Positions 1 to 9,330 of a stretch of 64,000 nucleotides of DNA are shown here, in pieces. Every line of letters begins with the position of its first letter. The first letter of the stretch is position 1. The translations under genes and the position numbers were made by a program. The notes under the pieces were generated by a model. The model was not told the DNA's origin. It made no database searches and saw only the letters and a list, made by a program, of their open reading frames with translations. This DNA is from Ceratotherium simum simum (taxonomy: Eukaryota; Chordata; Mammalia; Perissodactyla; Rhinocerotidae): the NCBI RefSeq assembly GCF_000283155.1, contig NW_004454207.1:3452332-3516331 (forward strand). Direction: 5' to 3'.

Positions 1-219
1 AGTTACGAGGAGTAACTGAGATAATGTGTATTAATTACTTAGAGTGATGCCTGGTGCCTGGTGAGTGCCCAATGCAGTGTAGCTCTTATTCTTACTGAGC
101 TGAAAAACAATTAATTTTCTAAAGCATTTTCCTGAGTCACACAAGGTTTTTATCACCCTGTGCTCTTGGGTTTACGTTATTAAAGCTTCACATTCATGAA
201 TTTTATTCTTCCAATCCAG

Positions 220-320
220 TCTTTATCAAAGACACGCTGAACTTCAAGACAAAAATGAATTTTCAAATCTGGACAAGCTAGCTTTTAAGGATAATAAGGA
301 ATTTGAATCATCTTTTGAAT
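220..320 (+). CDS. OFD1: OFD1 coding exon, sixth from last (101 bp)
   Basis: The exon is preceded by a CAG acceptor (217-219) and followed by a strong GTAAGT donor at 321. The first base completes a codon begun upstream, 33 full codons follow, and the last T opens a split codon. The translation contains [20 protein letters not shown], which closely matches the human OFD1 stretch before the final coiled coil. There is no stop in this frame. Confidence 0.93.
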
Positions 321-2572
321 GTAAGTCCAAATATGAGTACTGGTTTTTATAAGTTGAAAATGTAGAAATCTTAGTTTTGGTGAAATATATCCATTTTTAT
401 AAAAAGCAAAGCAGTTACAAAGTAGGACATTTGTATTTTGTCATAAAACCACAAATACAGATATATCGCCTCGTTTTTATATCAGAGATTTTCAGGGGTG
501 CGTTTGAGTTCTATTTTTAAAAATTTCAGGATAATCAATCATTTCAAAGTTGGAACTAAGCCCACAAGTAAACCTTAACTTAATTTACCAAGTTTAGGAT
601 TGCCTCAGATTTAAAATAATTGATTTTTTAATTTGTTTTTTTTTTTTTTCGTTTTTATGGAATATGAAGAAGCTAAGTTATTTTTCTTTAAATTATACTG
701 ATTCTATCAACTGCCTCAGATTTAGGAAACCCATTCTTAGTGAAAGAATGGAGGTGACAGAAAATGAGCTAAATTGTCTAGAAACTGGTGTCCTGGCTAT
801 GGCCTGCCTTAGATTGCTCCACCTGGGAGCCTGCTGCTTAAGTATAAAATAGGGGTGTAGAGTTGATCATCTCTGACATTCTTCCCAGCTTGGGACTTCT
901 TTATATTTATATATAACCTATCATTTAGTCTCATGAGCTTCATTGCCAAGTCTGAAAGTATAATATAGTTTTTTTATTAATTTCATAATAGTTTATAACA
1001 TTGTGAAATTTCAGTTGTACATTATTGTTTGTCAGTCACCATATAAATGCACCCCTTCACCCCTTGTGCCCACCCCCAGCCCCCTTCCCCCTGGTAACTA
1101 CCAAACTGTTCTCTCTGTCCATGTGTTAGTTTATCTTCCACATTTGAGTGAAATCATACGGTGTTTGTCTTTCTCTGTCTGGCTTATTTCACTTAATAAA
1201 ATACCCTCCAGGTCCATCCATGTTGTTGCAAATGGGACGATTTTGTCTTTTTTTATGGCTGAGTAGTATTTCATTGTATGTATATACCACATCTTCTTTA
1301 TCCAGTCATCTGTTGATGGACACTTGGGTTGCCCCCACTTCTTGGCTACAGTGAATAATGCTGCAGTGAACATAGGGGTGCCTAAACCTCTTTGGATTGT
1401 TGATTTCAAGTTCTTTGGATAAATACCCAGTAGTGGGATAGCTGGATCATAAGGTATTTCTATATTTAATTTTTTGAGGAATCTCCATACTGTTTTCCAT
1501 AGAGGCTGCACCAGTTTGCATTCCCACCAGCAGTGTATGAGGGTTCCCTTTTCTCTACAACCTCTCCAACATTTGTTATTTTTTGTCTTGGTGATTATAG
1601 CCATTCTAACGGGTATAAGGTGATATCTTAGTGTAGTTTTGATTTGCATTTCCCTGATGATTAGTGATGTTGAACATCTTTTCATGTGCCTATTGGCCAT
1701 CTGTATATCTTGGAAAAATGGCTTTTTATATCCTCTGCCCATTTTTAGATCAGGCTATTTGTTTTTTTGTTGTTGAGTTGTATGAGTTCTTTATATATTG
1801 TGGAGATTAACCCCTTGTCAGATATATGATTTGCAAATATTTTCTCTCAGCTGGTGGGTTGTCTTTTCATTTTGATCCTGGTTTCCTTTGCCTTGCAGAA
1901 GCTCTTTAGTCTAATGAAGTCCCACTTGTTTATTTTTTCTTTTGTTTCCCTTGTCTGAGTAGACATGGAGTTCGAAAAGATCCCTCTAAGACTGATGTCA
2001 AAGAGTGTACTGCCTATATTTTCTTCTAGGAGTTTTATAGTTTCAGGTCTCGCCTTCAAGTCTTTGATCCATTTTGAGTTAATTTTTGTGTATGGTGAAA
2101 GATAATGGTCTACTTTCATTCTTTTGCATATGACTGTCCAGTTTTCCCAGCACCATTTATTGAAAAGACTGAAAGTGTAATATTTTGAACAGTTAAATGA
2201 AAGGCCTTAATAAATTTTACAAATTCTTTGTCACTAAATTTCTTAAATCGTTGATATTTAAATAGAATTCAAGTGATTATCAGCAAGTCAGATGCATTCT
2301 TCTCTGTCACTGGATTGATTTTCCTATTGGGTAATGAATTGAGTTTTGTAAATGAATCTCATTCTTTAAAGCCTAAGAACACTTGGAGAAGTGACTACAT
2401 TGGCACACAGCCTCGTTGAGAACTTCTTAGAATCCTGTAAGGAAAAGGTTGGCCTGGTTGCTTTGGCTGAAACTTCAGTGCTTGCAGTTAGCTACCCCTA
2501 CCCCACGCTGCACTCCCTTCTCTTGCTGTTGTTACTAAGAACTCACGGGACGATTGTCTGCACCTCGTGTAG
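321..2572 (+). other. OFD1: OFD1 intron holding an antisense L1
   Basis: This intron joins the exons at 220-320 and 2573-2692. Outside the L1 insertion (967-2168 with its target-site duplications) it is AT-rich, with a T-run near 637-650, and shows no gene, conserved block or other repeat that I can name. Confidence 0.8.
967..2168 (-). mobile_element. 5'-truncated LINE-1, antisense to OFD1
   Basis: Read on the minus strand, this is the C-terminal part of L1 ORF2 followed by a 3'UTR. One frame is open for about 200 codons (1742 down to 1131) and includes the typical ORF2 motifs [14 protein letters not shown] and [13 protein letters not shown] second ORF2 piece lies at 2119-1847, so the element is frameshifted. 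It is flanked by a 15-bp target-site duplication (952-966 and 2169-2183, one mismatch), which fixes both ends and shows insertion by target-primed reverse transcription. The good ORF preservation suggests a fairly young copy. It is inside an OFD1 intron, in the antisense orientation. Confidence 0.93.
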
Positions 2573-2692
2573 ATGCAGGGAACACGCCATGGCACTTTGA
2601 AGTGAACGGCTTCCATCCTGCTGGCGACATGCATCACGTGGACGCTGCTGCAGCCGCTGTGCCCACCAGCCCCGTCTCCTATCGCTACCCCA
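2573..2692 (+). CDS. OFD1: OFD1 coding exon, fifth from last (120 bp)
   Basis: The acceptor is TAG at 2570-2572 and the donor GTAAGT starts at 2693. Two bases complete the codon left open by the previous exon, 39 codons follow, and the final A opens the next split codon. The translation includes [17 protein letters not shown], matching the human [16 protein letters not shown] block, so the frame is secure. The residues just before this block (about 12) differ more from human than the rest. A competing acceptor at 2576-2579 (GCAG) would keep frame but shorten the exon by a few codons; I chose the upstream AG because it retains the conserved Ala-Gly-Asn. Confidence 0.9.
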
Positions 2693-5600
2693 GTAAGTTT
2701 TTCTTTGTTTTAACTAACAAATAGCATGGCCGCATCCTGAATGCCAACCTCTGCTCTGTAAACTCTTTCATGTATCTCTGAAGGACCTTTTGTAAGCATA
2801 TTATTCAAAGTCTTGGGGTTGGGGTCTTATCGTTGTTCATGACATTTCTGAAGTAATTCCCTATTTGAACATGTAAAGACAGAGCTGAGGAGAAAACTGT
2901 GCAGGCAAGGCTTCTCGTGTAGCCTTCCCGGGCCAGTTGCTTTAGAACATTTTTCTTGTCCAGAGTCTGACAGAGCAGTTACCCTTTTGCTTAAGACACT
3001 TCTGCAAAAACCGTTTCCTGAGCACCTTCATATCTTGGGAAATCATGGTGGAAAATTGAAATAATGGTTAACACCCATTATATGTTCTTAATGTGATTGT
3101 AATATTTTAATGTTATTTCTTTTTCTATCTATTTGCTTCCTTTGTATCTTAAAAACTTAGGACAGAAAAACCTTTATATTTTGATCTTGGGAAAAGCTGA
3201 TGATGCTGGAGGAAAACTGGTTGTCAGACTTCTCTTGTCTGGCTCCCTTTCTCTTTCCTCTTCTCTTCTCCAGATTACCCGCTTCCCTACCAGTGTGGAG
3301 GGAGGAGCGGGAAGCTGGAGGCGGAGATCTGAGCTGCGTTCCAGGGCTCAGGCCAACAGCCAGGTTCTTTTCTCCTTGGACCAAAGTGTTTAAGCCTCAA
3401 ACTTGAAAGGACATTCCTCAAGTAAAACCGTCTCTTAGTTCCTTCCAAACATTGGGAAAACATCACCCCCAGGACCTATGCAAAGCCTCTTGTAAGCAGT
3501 TTCTTGGTTTAAGTCACCACACTCAGGAATATGAGGAATTGCTGGAAGAAGCAAGGGATTTTGAGAGGGTTGATTTTACTGATTCCTGAGTAAGTCTGCT
3601 TTGGAAAGCACTCATCCACCGAGACGTGATCAAGAACTGGGCACTTTCCTGGGGCTGGGCATACAGCAGTGAGCCCACCTAAGCCCCTTTTCCCCAGACC
3701 CAAGCCTCTAGGGTGAGGGTCGGCCGGTCAGCACACCATCCCCGAGGACCTCCGGTGCGATAGGTACTGAGTAGGGATGGTGGCCACCAGAGAGCAGATC
3801 TAACAGCAGCCATCTGGCAGAGTCCTGAGTGAGTAGGGAATAAAAATAACGTACTAGAAGAAGAGAAACCAACTGAGTAGATGGGTGTTCTCCCTCTGAG
3901 ATATAACGTAGATTATAATAATGGCTTTTAAAATTATTATTAAATAGTGTGGTTGCGTTTTAATCATTGAGAAGTTCTCTTATATTCTTCATTCCCCTTC
4001 TTCATCTGGGTGCAAAGGGAAATGAAAAAGGCTGAAACTTGGTATCTTTGAGCTGCCCAGTAGAAATGCTTCTTTTCTTTGCTCTTATGTCCAAAGAGGC
4101 TTCTTTGTATCACTCTGCAGCTGCAAAGTATGCCCCACAGCAAAGAAGTAGCCCTTTTTTTTTCTTGATCTTTTGTAATTGGCACCACACCATTCCTGTT
4201 TTGAGGTTGCTCTTCCCTATGAGAAACGACCCTGTGTAGGAGTAACCATTGTTCCACCAGCAAGGAGGAGATTGCATCTCTGCCTGTGGAAATGACTGAC
4301 TGTCTCCTGTGGTATTTGAATTTTATGACCAGGAGAGAGAAGCCTGTGTTACCTCTCTCCTATTAGTAAAACTAACTCAGTTGCTGCTGGTGACTTAGAA
4401 CAGGGCACAGCAAAAGCTTCAGAGTCCTCTAGTGAACCTGTGAATTTGTCTGTTTCTTAGCATTACTTGGGGAAAAAATTTTAGGTTATAGGCCTGAGCC
4501 GGAGGAGAAAGGTCAGCATAATCATCTGAGGGATTGAGATTTAATTAAGCCTGTGAGGTGTAGGGACTTGTGTGCAAGCCATAGGGAATAGACAAATAAT
4601 TAAAGCATGGGCCTTGCCCGGAAGGAATAGACGTAAGAGAAACAGATACACAGGGTTTTTGGCAAGGCAGGTACAAAATACTGTGTGAATATGGTGCTGA
4701 AATGAGGAGGAGCTCACAGAGGAGGTGGCATTTCAGTGGAGGCTTGCCTAGTGGACGGGGTTTTGTGGGAGGAGGAGAGTGCATCAGGTTAAGGAGACAG
4801 TGAGAGAAAGGGGAGTCAATCAGGAAAGAAAAAGGCAGATCGTCAGTGCCTAGACCGCCATGGGTTTGGACTCTACCAGAGCAGAGACAGTGCACAGCAA
4901 ATGCAGATCTCCTCTTCAGGAAATGACTGGTGCTCATAAAGATGGATTACTTGAAGGCTGAGACTGATGTCAGGGAGAGCGCTGACTAGGTTGTTTCAGC
5001 CGTCAAGGTAAATGGTGATAAGGACGCTAATTGCAGCCGGAGGAGCAGAAGGAGGTAGAACCTGTAAGCCCTGGTGGCCGAGTGGACATAGCTTAGAAAG
5101 AGCATGAGTAAAGGGACAGGAATGATGACTTCAGGTGTGAAGCCGGTCCCGTGGGATTTCCACATGTTGATGGCAGGGAATCCCTTAGAAACATGGATGT
5201 GAGGCTGGGGAGAGAGATCAGGACTAGAGAAAAGATGTGGGCATGATCGTGACAGAGGCAAGAGCTAACACCCCAGAAAGGGATCAGCCTGGAGGAAGTG
5301 GGGAATGGTGGCAAGATGGCGAGAGCAGCGGGGCGAGGGTGGTGGTTCTGTTCCGTTCTGCTTTGGGTGGGAGAGACTTGAGCGCCTTTGTGGGAGTAAT
5401 GGGGAGAGTTGTGAAACTGCTGTGTAAACCAATGGGGACTAATGGTTAAGTCAGAATCCTAAAGCTAGGGGAGGGATCGTAACCAAATACAGAGGCAGAA
5501 ATGCAGGGCTTGCCTTGGAAAGGATGAAGCAGGGAGGAGATGGGTGAAGAGCATGAGAAAATGTGATGTGGAGGGCAGGAGAGTTGAAATCACTCATGGT

Positions 5601-5836
5601 AAGGGTGACGTGTATTCATCTCAGTAAAGTGAAAGGCGGGGTGTGGTGCTAGGAGTGGGTCTGGGGGCTCGAAGACCATGAAGATGGACCAGCAGCCTGA
5701 AGCAGGTCGACAGAGTCATCTAAGAACCAAGCAGAGTCTCCCTGAGTCTTGGCAAGGGCCCCTGCAAACCGAGCCAGCCTTTGTTTGAAAAATCTGATGC
5801 TGGAAGCTACTTGCCCTTTATTTTCTGTCCCATTAG
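2693..5836 (+). other. OFD1: OFD1 intron (about 3.1 kb)
   Basis: No coding exon is seen here. The part from about 4540 to 5640 is purine-rich and reads like an old, diverged L2-type LINE on the + strand (phrases typical of that repeat, such as a 'gggccttgcccggaagga' block and repeated gaggagg tracts). The rest is unique-looking intron. Several reading frames in it are open for 70-130 codons but lack splice context, codon bias and recognisable motifs. Confidence 0.6.
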
Positions 5837-5994
5837 GCATAGATCTGAAACAAATTGGAGAACAGAATGAAGAAGAAAACATATGGGAACAGCGCTTGAA
5901 AGAACGAAGGCGGAGAGAAGAAAGAAGGCACAGTGAACGACAAGAAGCTTTAGAAAGGGAACGAAGAGAACTAGAAAAACTGGATCAAGAAAGG
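5837..5994 (+). CDS. OFD1: OFD1 coding exon, fourth from last (158 bp)
   Basis: The acceptor is CATTAG (5831-5836) and the donor is GTAATG at 5995. Two bases close the split serine codon, then 52 codons run to a codon boundary. The product is a dense Glu/Arg coiled-coil segment containing [20 protein letters not shown] and [11 protein letters not shown], matching the human [13 protein letters not shown] region. Reading past the donor stays open into the intron for about 40 codons, so frame alone would misplace the exon end. The fit with the next exon (AGG then AGA ATG ATT) fixes it at 5994. Confidence 0.94.
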
Positions 5995-6809
5995 GTAATG
6001 ATGATATGTACAGCTGGATTCTCTGTCCTAGTTTCTCCATGGTACACCTTCAGTAAGTACCTTCCTCTTAGGGAAGTGAGTCCTTATGTGTCCCGAAGTC
6101 CTAGGAGTGGCAGGTAACTTCAAAAGCCTGTTGTAGGCCTCCCGATCCTCTCCTTTGCTTGAGAGCAGTGAGAAAGGCTGCGTGTACACACCTTATGAGT
6201 TTCACAGGAAACGGTAGCTTTTGCAAACCTGTTTGCGTGCATTCTCTGCTGGTCTTGAAAATAAGCCCATAAAGGAGGTGGGGGGACTGTGCTTTGCTAT
6301 AGATCTTCCCTTTGTAAATGGGGTTTAAAGAAGAGATTCCAAAGGTCAGCTAGCTGGGACTAGAGGAACCCAGGGGAGGTGACTGCCAGTCCATGGTTGC
6401 TTCCAGGGACTCCCCTGCCCTTCTCCTTCCTCTGGTTCTCTTCTGGTCTTCTCTGTCCTGATTCTAGTCCCAGACAGATGGATTAGTCTGGCCACACTTC
6501 ACATGCCTGCTGAGTCTTTCGTAAATTAATCTTCTGTGTGGATGTTCCTTGGAGTCCTGGTTAATTTGGTTTAAAACACCAAGACACTTTAGGCAAATTA
6601 ATCTCTTCATTCAATGAGATGATGTGTTTGTCTCTCTTTGATAGTAGCAATGACTTCAATAAAAAAAAAAATATATATATATATCTACAGTTCCCTGGCA
6701 TGCAGGTTGTATTTAGAGGATCAGGATTATATTACCCTGTGTTTTGAAACACTTCAGCTTTTTAAATCTATTTGTGTATTTCCTCTTTTGGTGCCCATCT
6801 GTTTCGCAG
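5995..6809 (+). other. OFD1: OFD1 intron (815 bp)
   Basis: Unique-looking intron. The only feature seen is a short A-run followed by a (TA)n tract at about 6660-6683. Confidence 0.8.
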
Positions 6810-6962
6810 AGAATGATTGAAGAATCATTGAAGGTTGAAATGGAAAAAGAATTAGAAAAGAGTATTCAAGAAATGAAAGAAAAATCTGCTTATGGTGAAA
6901 ATACTTTAGAGAAATACATGAAAATCATTCAGCAGGATCAAGACCAAGAGATGGCAGATAAG
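6810..6962 (+). CDS. OFD1: OFD1 coding exon, third from last (153 bp, 51 codons)
   Basis: A pyrimidine-rich tract and GCAG acceptor (6806-6809) precede AGA ATG ATT GAA. The donor GTGCTG begins at 6963. The exon contains whole codons only. It encodes [20 protein letters not shown] and [19 protein letters not shown], both close to the human OFD1 C-terminal coiled coil. Human has a slightly longer Glu/Lys repeat here, so this copy differs by a small in-frame length change. Confidence 0.94.
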
Positions 6963-7502
6963 GTGCTGACGCTGTGGGCGGGCCGTCTGTGGGTCGGGGG
7001 CACCGTGGGCTTCTGTGGTTTATTTGAAAACCTTGGGACAGGAATCTCTTCTCCATTGGAGACAGACAGGTAAAAACATAGAAAATCTAAAGTTCAAATG
7101 GAGCCTCGAGTCTTTTCAATATATAGACTCTTGACAAAACTTCATCAGTTTTGCTTGGGTAAAAGATGGAAGAGATTTTGATGCGTCAAAGTTTTGTAAA
7201 AGTTGAGATGTCTCTTATTATTTTAAGAACAAGAAAGAAATATACATATCACTGAATATGAATGCATTGTTCCTGTCTGAGACGTTAATGTTTTCTCTAA
7301 GTCTAAAGTATATGAGTGTTGAGAATGCATGATGGATAGTTTATTTTGATGTGCTGACTAAATTTCATGTTTAACAGTCACCTCTCTTTTTAGACTGTTA
7401 AATTACATATATATTTTAAAAATAGTTATTAGAGAAATCAGTGTTTAATAAAATTGATGCATATCTAATTTCAAAATTCTTCTTCCCCCCTCTTTGTATC
7501 AG
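6963..7502 (+). other. OFD1: OFD1 intron (540 bp)
   Basis: AT-rich unique-looking intron. No repeat or other feature was recognised. Confidence 0.8.
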
Positions 7503-7570
7503 AACTCGAAAAACATTGTCAGAGAAGGCTCACAAGTGGACACACTGCCATCTAGTGACAAAGAGGAAAG
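7503..7570 (+). CDS. OFD1: OFD1 coding exon, second from last (68 bp)
   Basis: The acceptor is TATCAG (7497-7502) after a C/T-rich tract; the donor GTATGG starts at 7571. Twenty-two codons plus two bases of a split serine codon give NSKNIVREGSQVDTLPSSDK and Glu-Glu. Human has KKMVQEGSLVDTLQSSDK at the same place. The frame is intact. Confidence 0.93.
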
Positions 7571-7867
7571 GTATGGTGTCCTCAACTTTGTGTTTTTACG
7601 CAGACCATTATCGCATTGCTGGTTTTGTCAGCCAAGAGAAACATTCAGATGTTTGAGTCGGCCTGTAAGAAATTATTGAATCAATCAAAATTACTGACTT
7701 TAAAACAAAGTCAATTGTGTTTTTTAACTCATGAACTTGCTACTGATACAAATTGTAAGCGAGGGCAGAAACCCCACAGGGAAGCAATGAGAACATTACC
7801 AAGATACCCAAATCAACTTGACACGAACTTAACAAATTTAAAAACTTCTTGTCTTCCCCTAATTTAG
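7571..7867 (+). other. OFD1: Last OFD1 intron (297 bp)
   Basis: Unique-looking short intron with no feature recognised. Reading frames through it are open for 60-80 codons but only by chance. Confidence 0.8.
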
Positions 7868-7910
7868 TTTCCCAGGCTTTTCTCCTGAAGAACCAGATGA
7901 CTTTTGGTGA
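7868..7910 (+). CDS. OFD1: OFD1 last coding exon and stop (43 bp coding)
   Basis: The acceptor is TTTAG (7863-7867). The first base closes a serine codon, then 13 codons and TGA (7908-7910) give FPGFSPEEPDDFW. Human ends LTGFSHEELDDSW, so length and pattern agree and the stop is in the expected place. The alternative AG six bases into the exon (7873-7874) would break the frame and was not used. Confidence 0.93.
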
Positions 7911-7988
7911 CCACGTTTGCTATCCAGCTTCTTACTCAGCTAACGCAACGAAAGGCCCGTGAGTTGTCTGAACAAACACACAACTCTC

Positions 7989-7994
7989 AATAAA
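7989..7994 (+). terminator. OFD1: OFD1 poly(A) signal AATAAA
   Basis: A canonical AATAAA lies 79 bases after the OFD1 stop. A T/G-rich stretch (8010-8040) follows and fits a downstream element. Cleavage is inferred at about 8005-8020, giving a very short 3'UTR of about 100 bases. Confidence 0.85.
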
Positions 7995-8019
7995 AATTTC
8001 ATGTGTAATCCAGTGTGAT

Positions 8020-9330
8020 TTTGTTTTCATAATTGTGTTTGGCACTATAGTGTATAAAATAATCTATTCAAGTGACACTTCTTCAGAATTTCTCATTCTT
8101 AGGCCTTTCATTACACCAGAATGGGCTATTTTTTTCTTTTTCCATTTTTGTCTTGGGTTATATTTATTTGCAAATTTATCTTACTGGTCAAATTCCAGCC
8201 CTGCATTTTGGAAGTTTCAGCTCTGTTCCTTCCTCTCTAGAGCTGGGCTACCATCTGTCAAACAGGAGGCCGTCGTCCCCAACTCTCTCCTTGTGATTTG
8301 TCCCGAAAACAAAGACAGGGTTTTCTATTCTAGGCTCTAGAAATAGTACAGTATCACCTCTGGTCTTTACTTTTGACATCTTTTTCCTGAGAATCAACAC
8401 AAACCCTTCTTCGATGGTGATAAAAAGTGAAGGTAACATTTATTGAGCACTTACTGCATGCCAGGTACAATTTTAGACCTTTACATGTGTTAACTTGCTC
8501 AATGTTCATCGCAGCCGTATGAAGTATAGGTACCATGACTCCACATTTTACAGATTAGGAAATGCGAGGCACAGAGTTAGTGAGACCCGGGACCGTCAAG
8601 TCGTAGAGCCAGGATGTGTACCCAGGTGTCAAGGCCAGTGCTCTAGTGAAAGACATCCTGGAACTTGCAATCAGTTACCCATTGGATGTCCCTCTCCAGA
8701 ATGACCCTCTCCACACTGACCAAATCAAGGTAACTGCACTTGAATGCAGCACCAACATAACTTCCACAAAGGGAAGAGGAGGCTCATTTGCTCTTGGCTC
8801 CCCTTTCTTCATCTTTGTACACCTGCGGCTCTCAGTCCAGCGTCTTGCGTGTGGGAGCATCTCGGAAAAGTTCTCGAATGACACTGCCAGTATAGTCACC
8901 AACAAGCACACACACAACTGCTCTGAGTGTGAACAACCATCCCGGTTTGCGTGGACTGAGGGATGTGAGACGTCCAGTGCTAACCGATGGTCACCCAGCT
9001 CCTAACACAGGAAGGGTTTGTCGGGTCTGTCTTTCCAGTAAAATCCTAGAGGAGATCATTTCCCTTTACAAATACAGACTAGGCTGAATTGTTTTTCCCG
9101 GTGATACTTGTTTGGCCATTGAGTTCCATAACAAAGTGGGGAGGAGATTTTTTGGTATATATTATTCCTTAGGCTTCTAAGGAATTTTTCATTGAAGTAC
9201 ACCTTTGAAAGTAATTGAAAGAAAGAAGTTGTCCAGGCGCCATTCATTATCACACTTAGCATAGCAAACATTGAATCATCTTGCCACCAAGAACTTGGCA
9301 TCTTCTCTTTCAACAGCACCTCAGGTAACT
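8020..9330. other. Intergenic sequence between OFD1 and the large L1
   Basis: No gene was seen. A MIR lies at about 8425-8645. The remainder is unique-looking, with short open frames on both strands that have no recognisable product. Confidence 0.7.
8425..8645 (+). repeat. MIR SINE
   Basis: The order of diagnostic MIR blocks is clear: 'aacatttattgagcacttac', 'tgccaggtac', 'tttacatgtgttaac', 'attttacagat', 'gaggcacagag', then a degenerate 'agccaggatgtgtacccag'. Divergence is high, as expected for this ancient family. Ends are approximate. Confidence 0.85.

Larger units (their letters stand above)
1..8015 (+). other. OFD1: OFD1 gene, 3' part (gene span)
   Basis: This is the 3' end of OFD1. 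The protein acts at centrioles, basal bodies and centriolar satellites, where it limits centriole length and supports distal appendages and primary cilium formation. Six coding exons were found by matching their translations to the C-terminal part of mammalian OFD1, which I know from the family. Together they encode about 213 residues in one continuous frame with GT-AG introns of compatible phase. The encoded region is a charged Glu/Arg/Lys-rich coiled coil ending in a short acidic tail closed by Asp-Asp-Phe-Trp; the human protein ends Asp-Asp-Ser-Trp. The N-terminal LisH domain and most coiled coils lie upstream of the window. The 3' end is set by the AATAAA at 7989-7994; the exact cleavage site is inferred. 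Confidence 0.93.

Noticed and set aside
1131..1742. 203-codon minus-strand frame as a host gene
   Set aside because: It is L1 ORF2, within an element with defined target-site duplications.
4545..5314. Minus-strand frames of 130, 91 and 73 codons
   Set aside because: They are the complement of a purine-rich L2-like tract in an OFD1 intron; Pro/Ser/Leu composition reflects that bias.
5749..6117. 122-codon continuous plus-strand frame as a separate gene
   Set aside because: Its middle is the OFD1 exon 5837-5994; the flanks are intron read-through past a good acceptor and donor.
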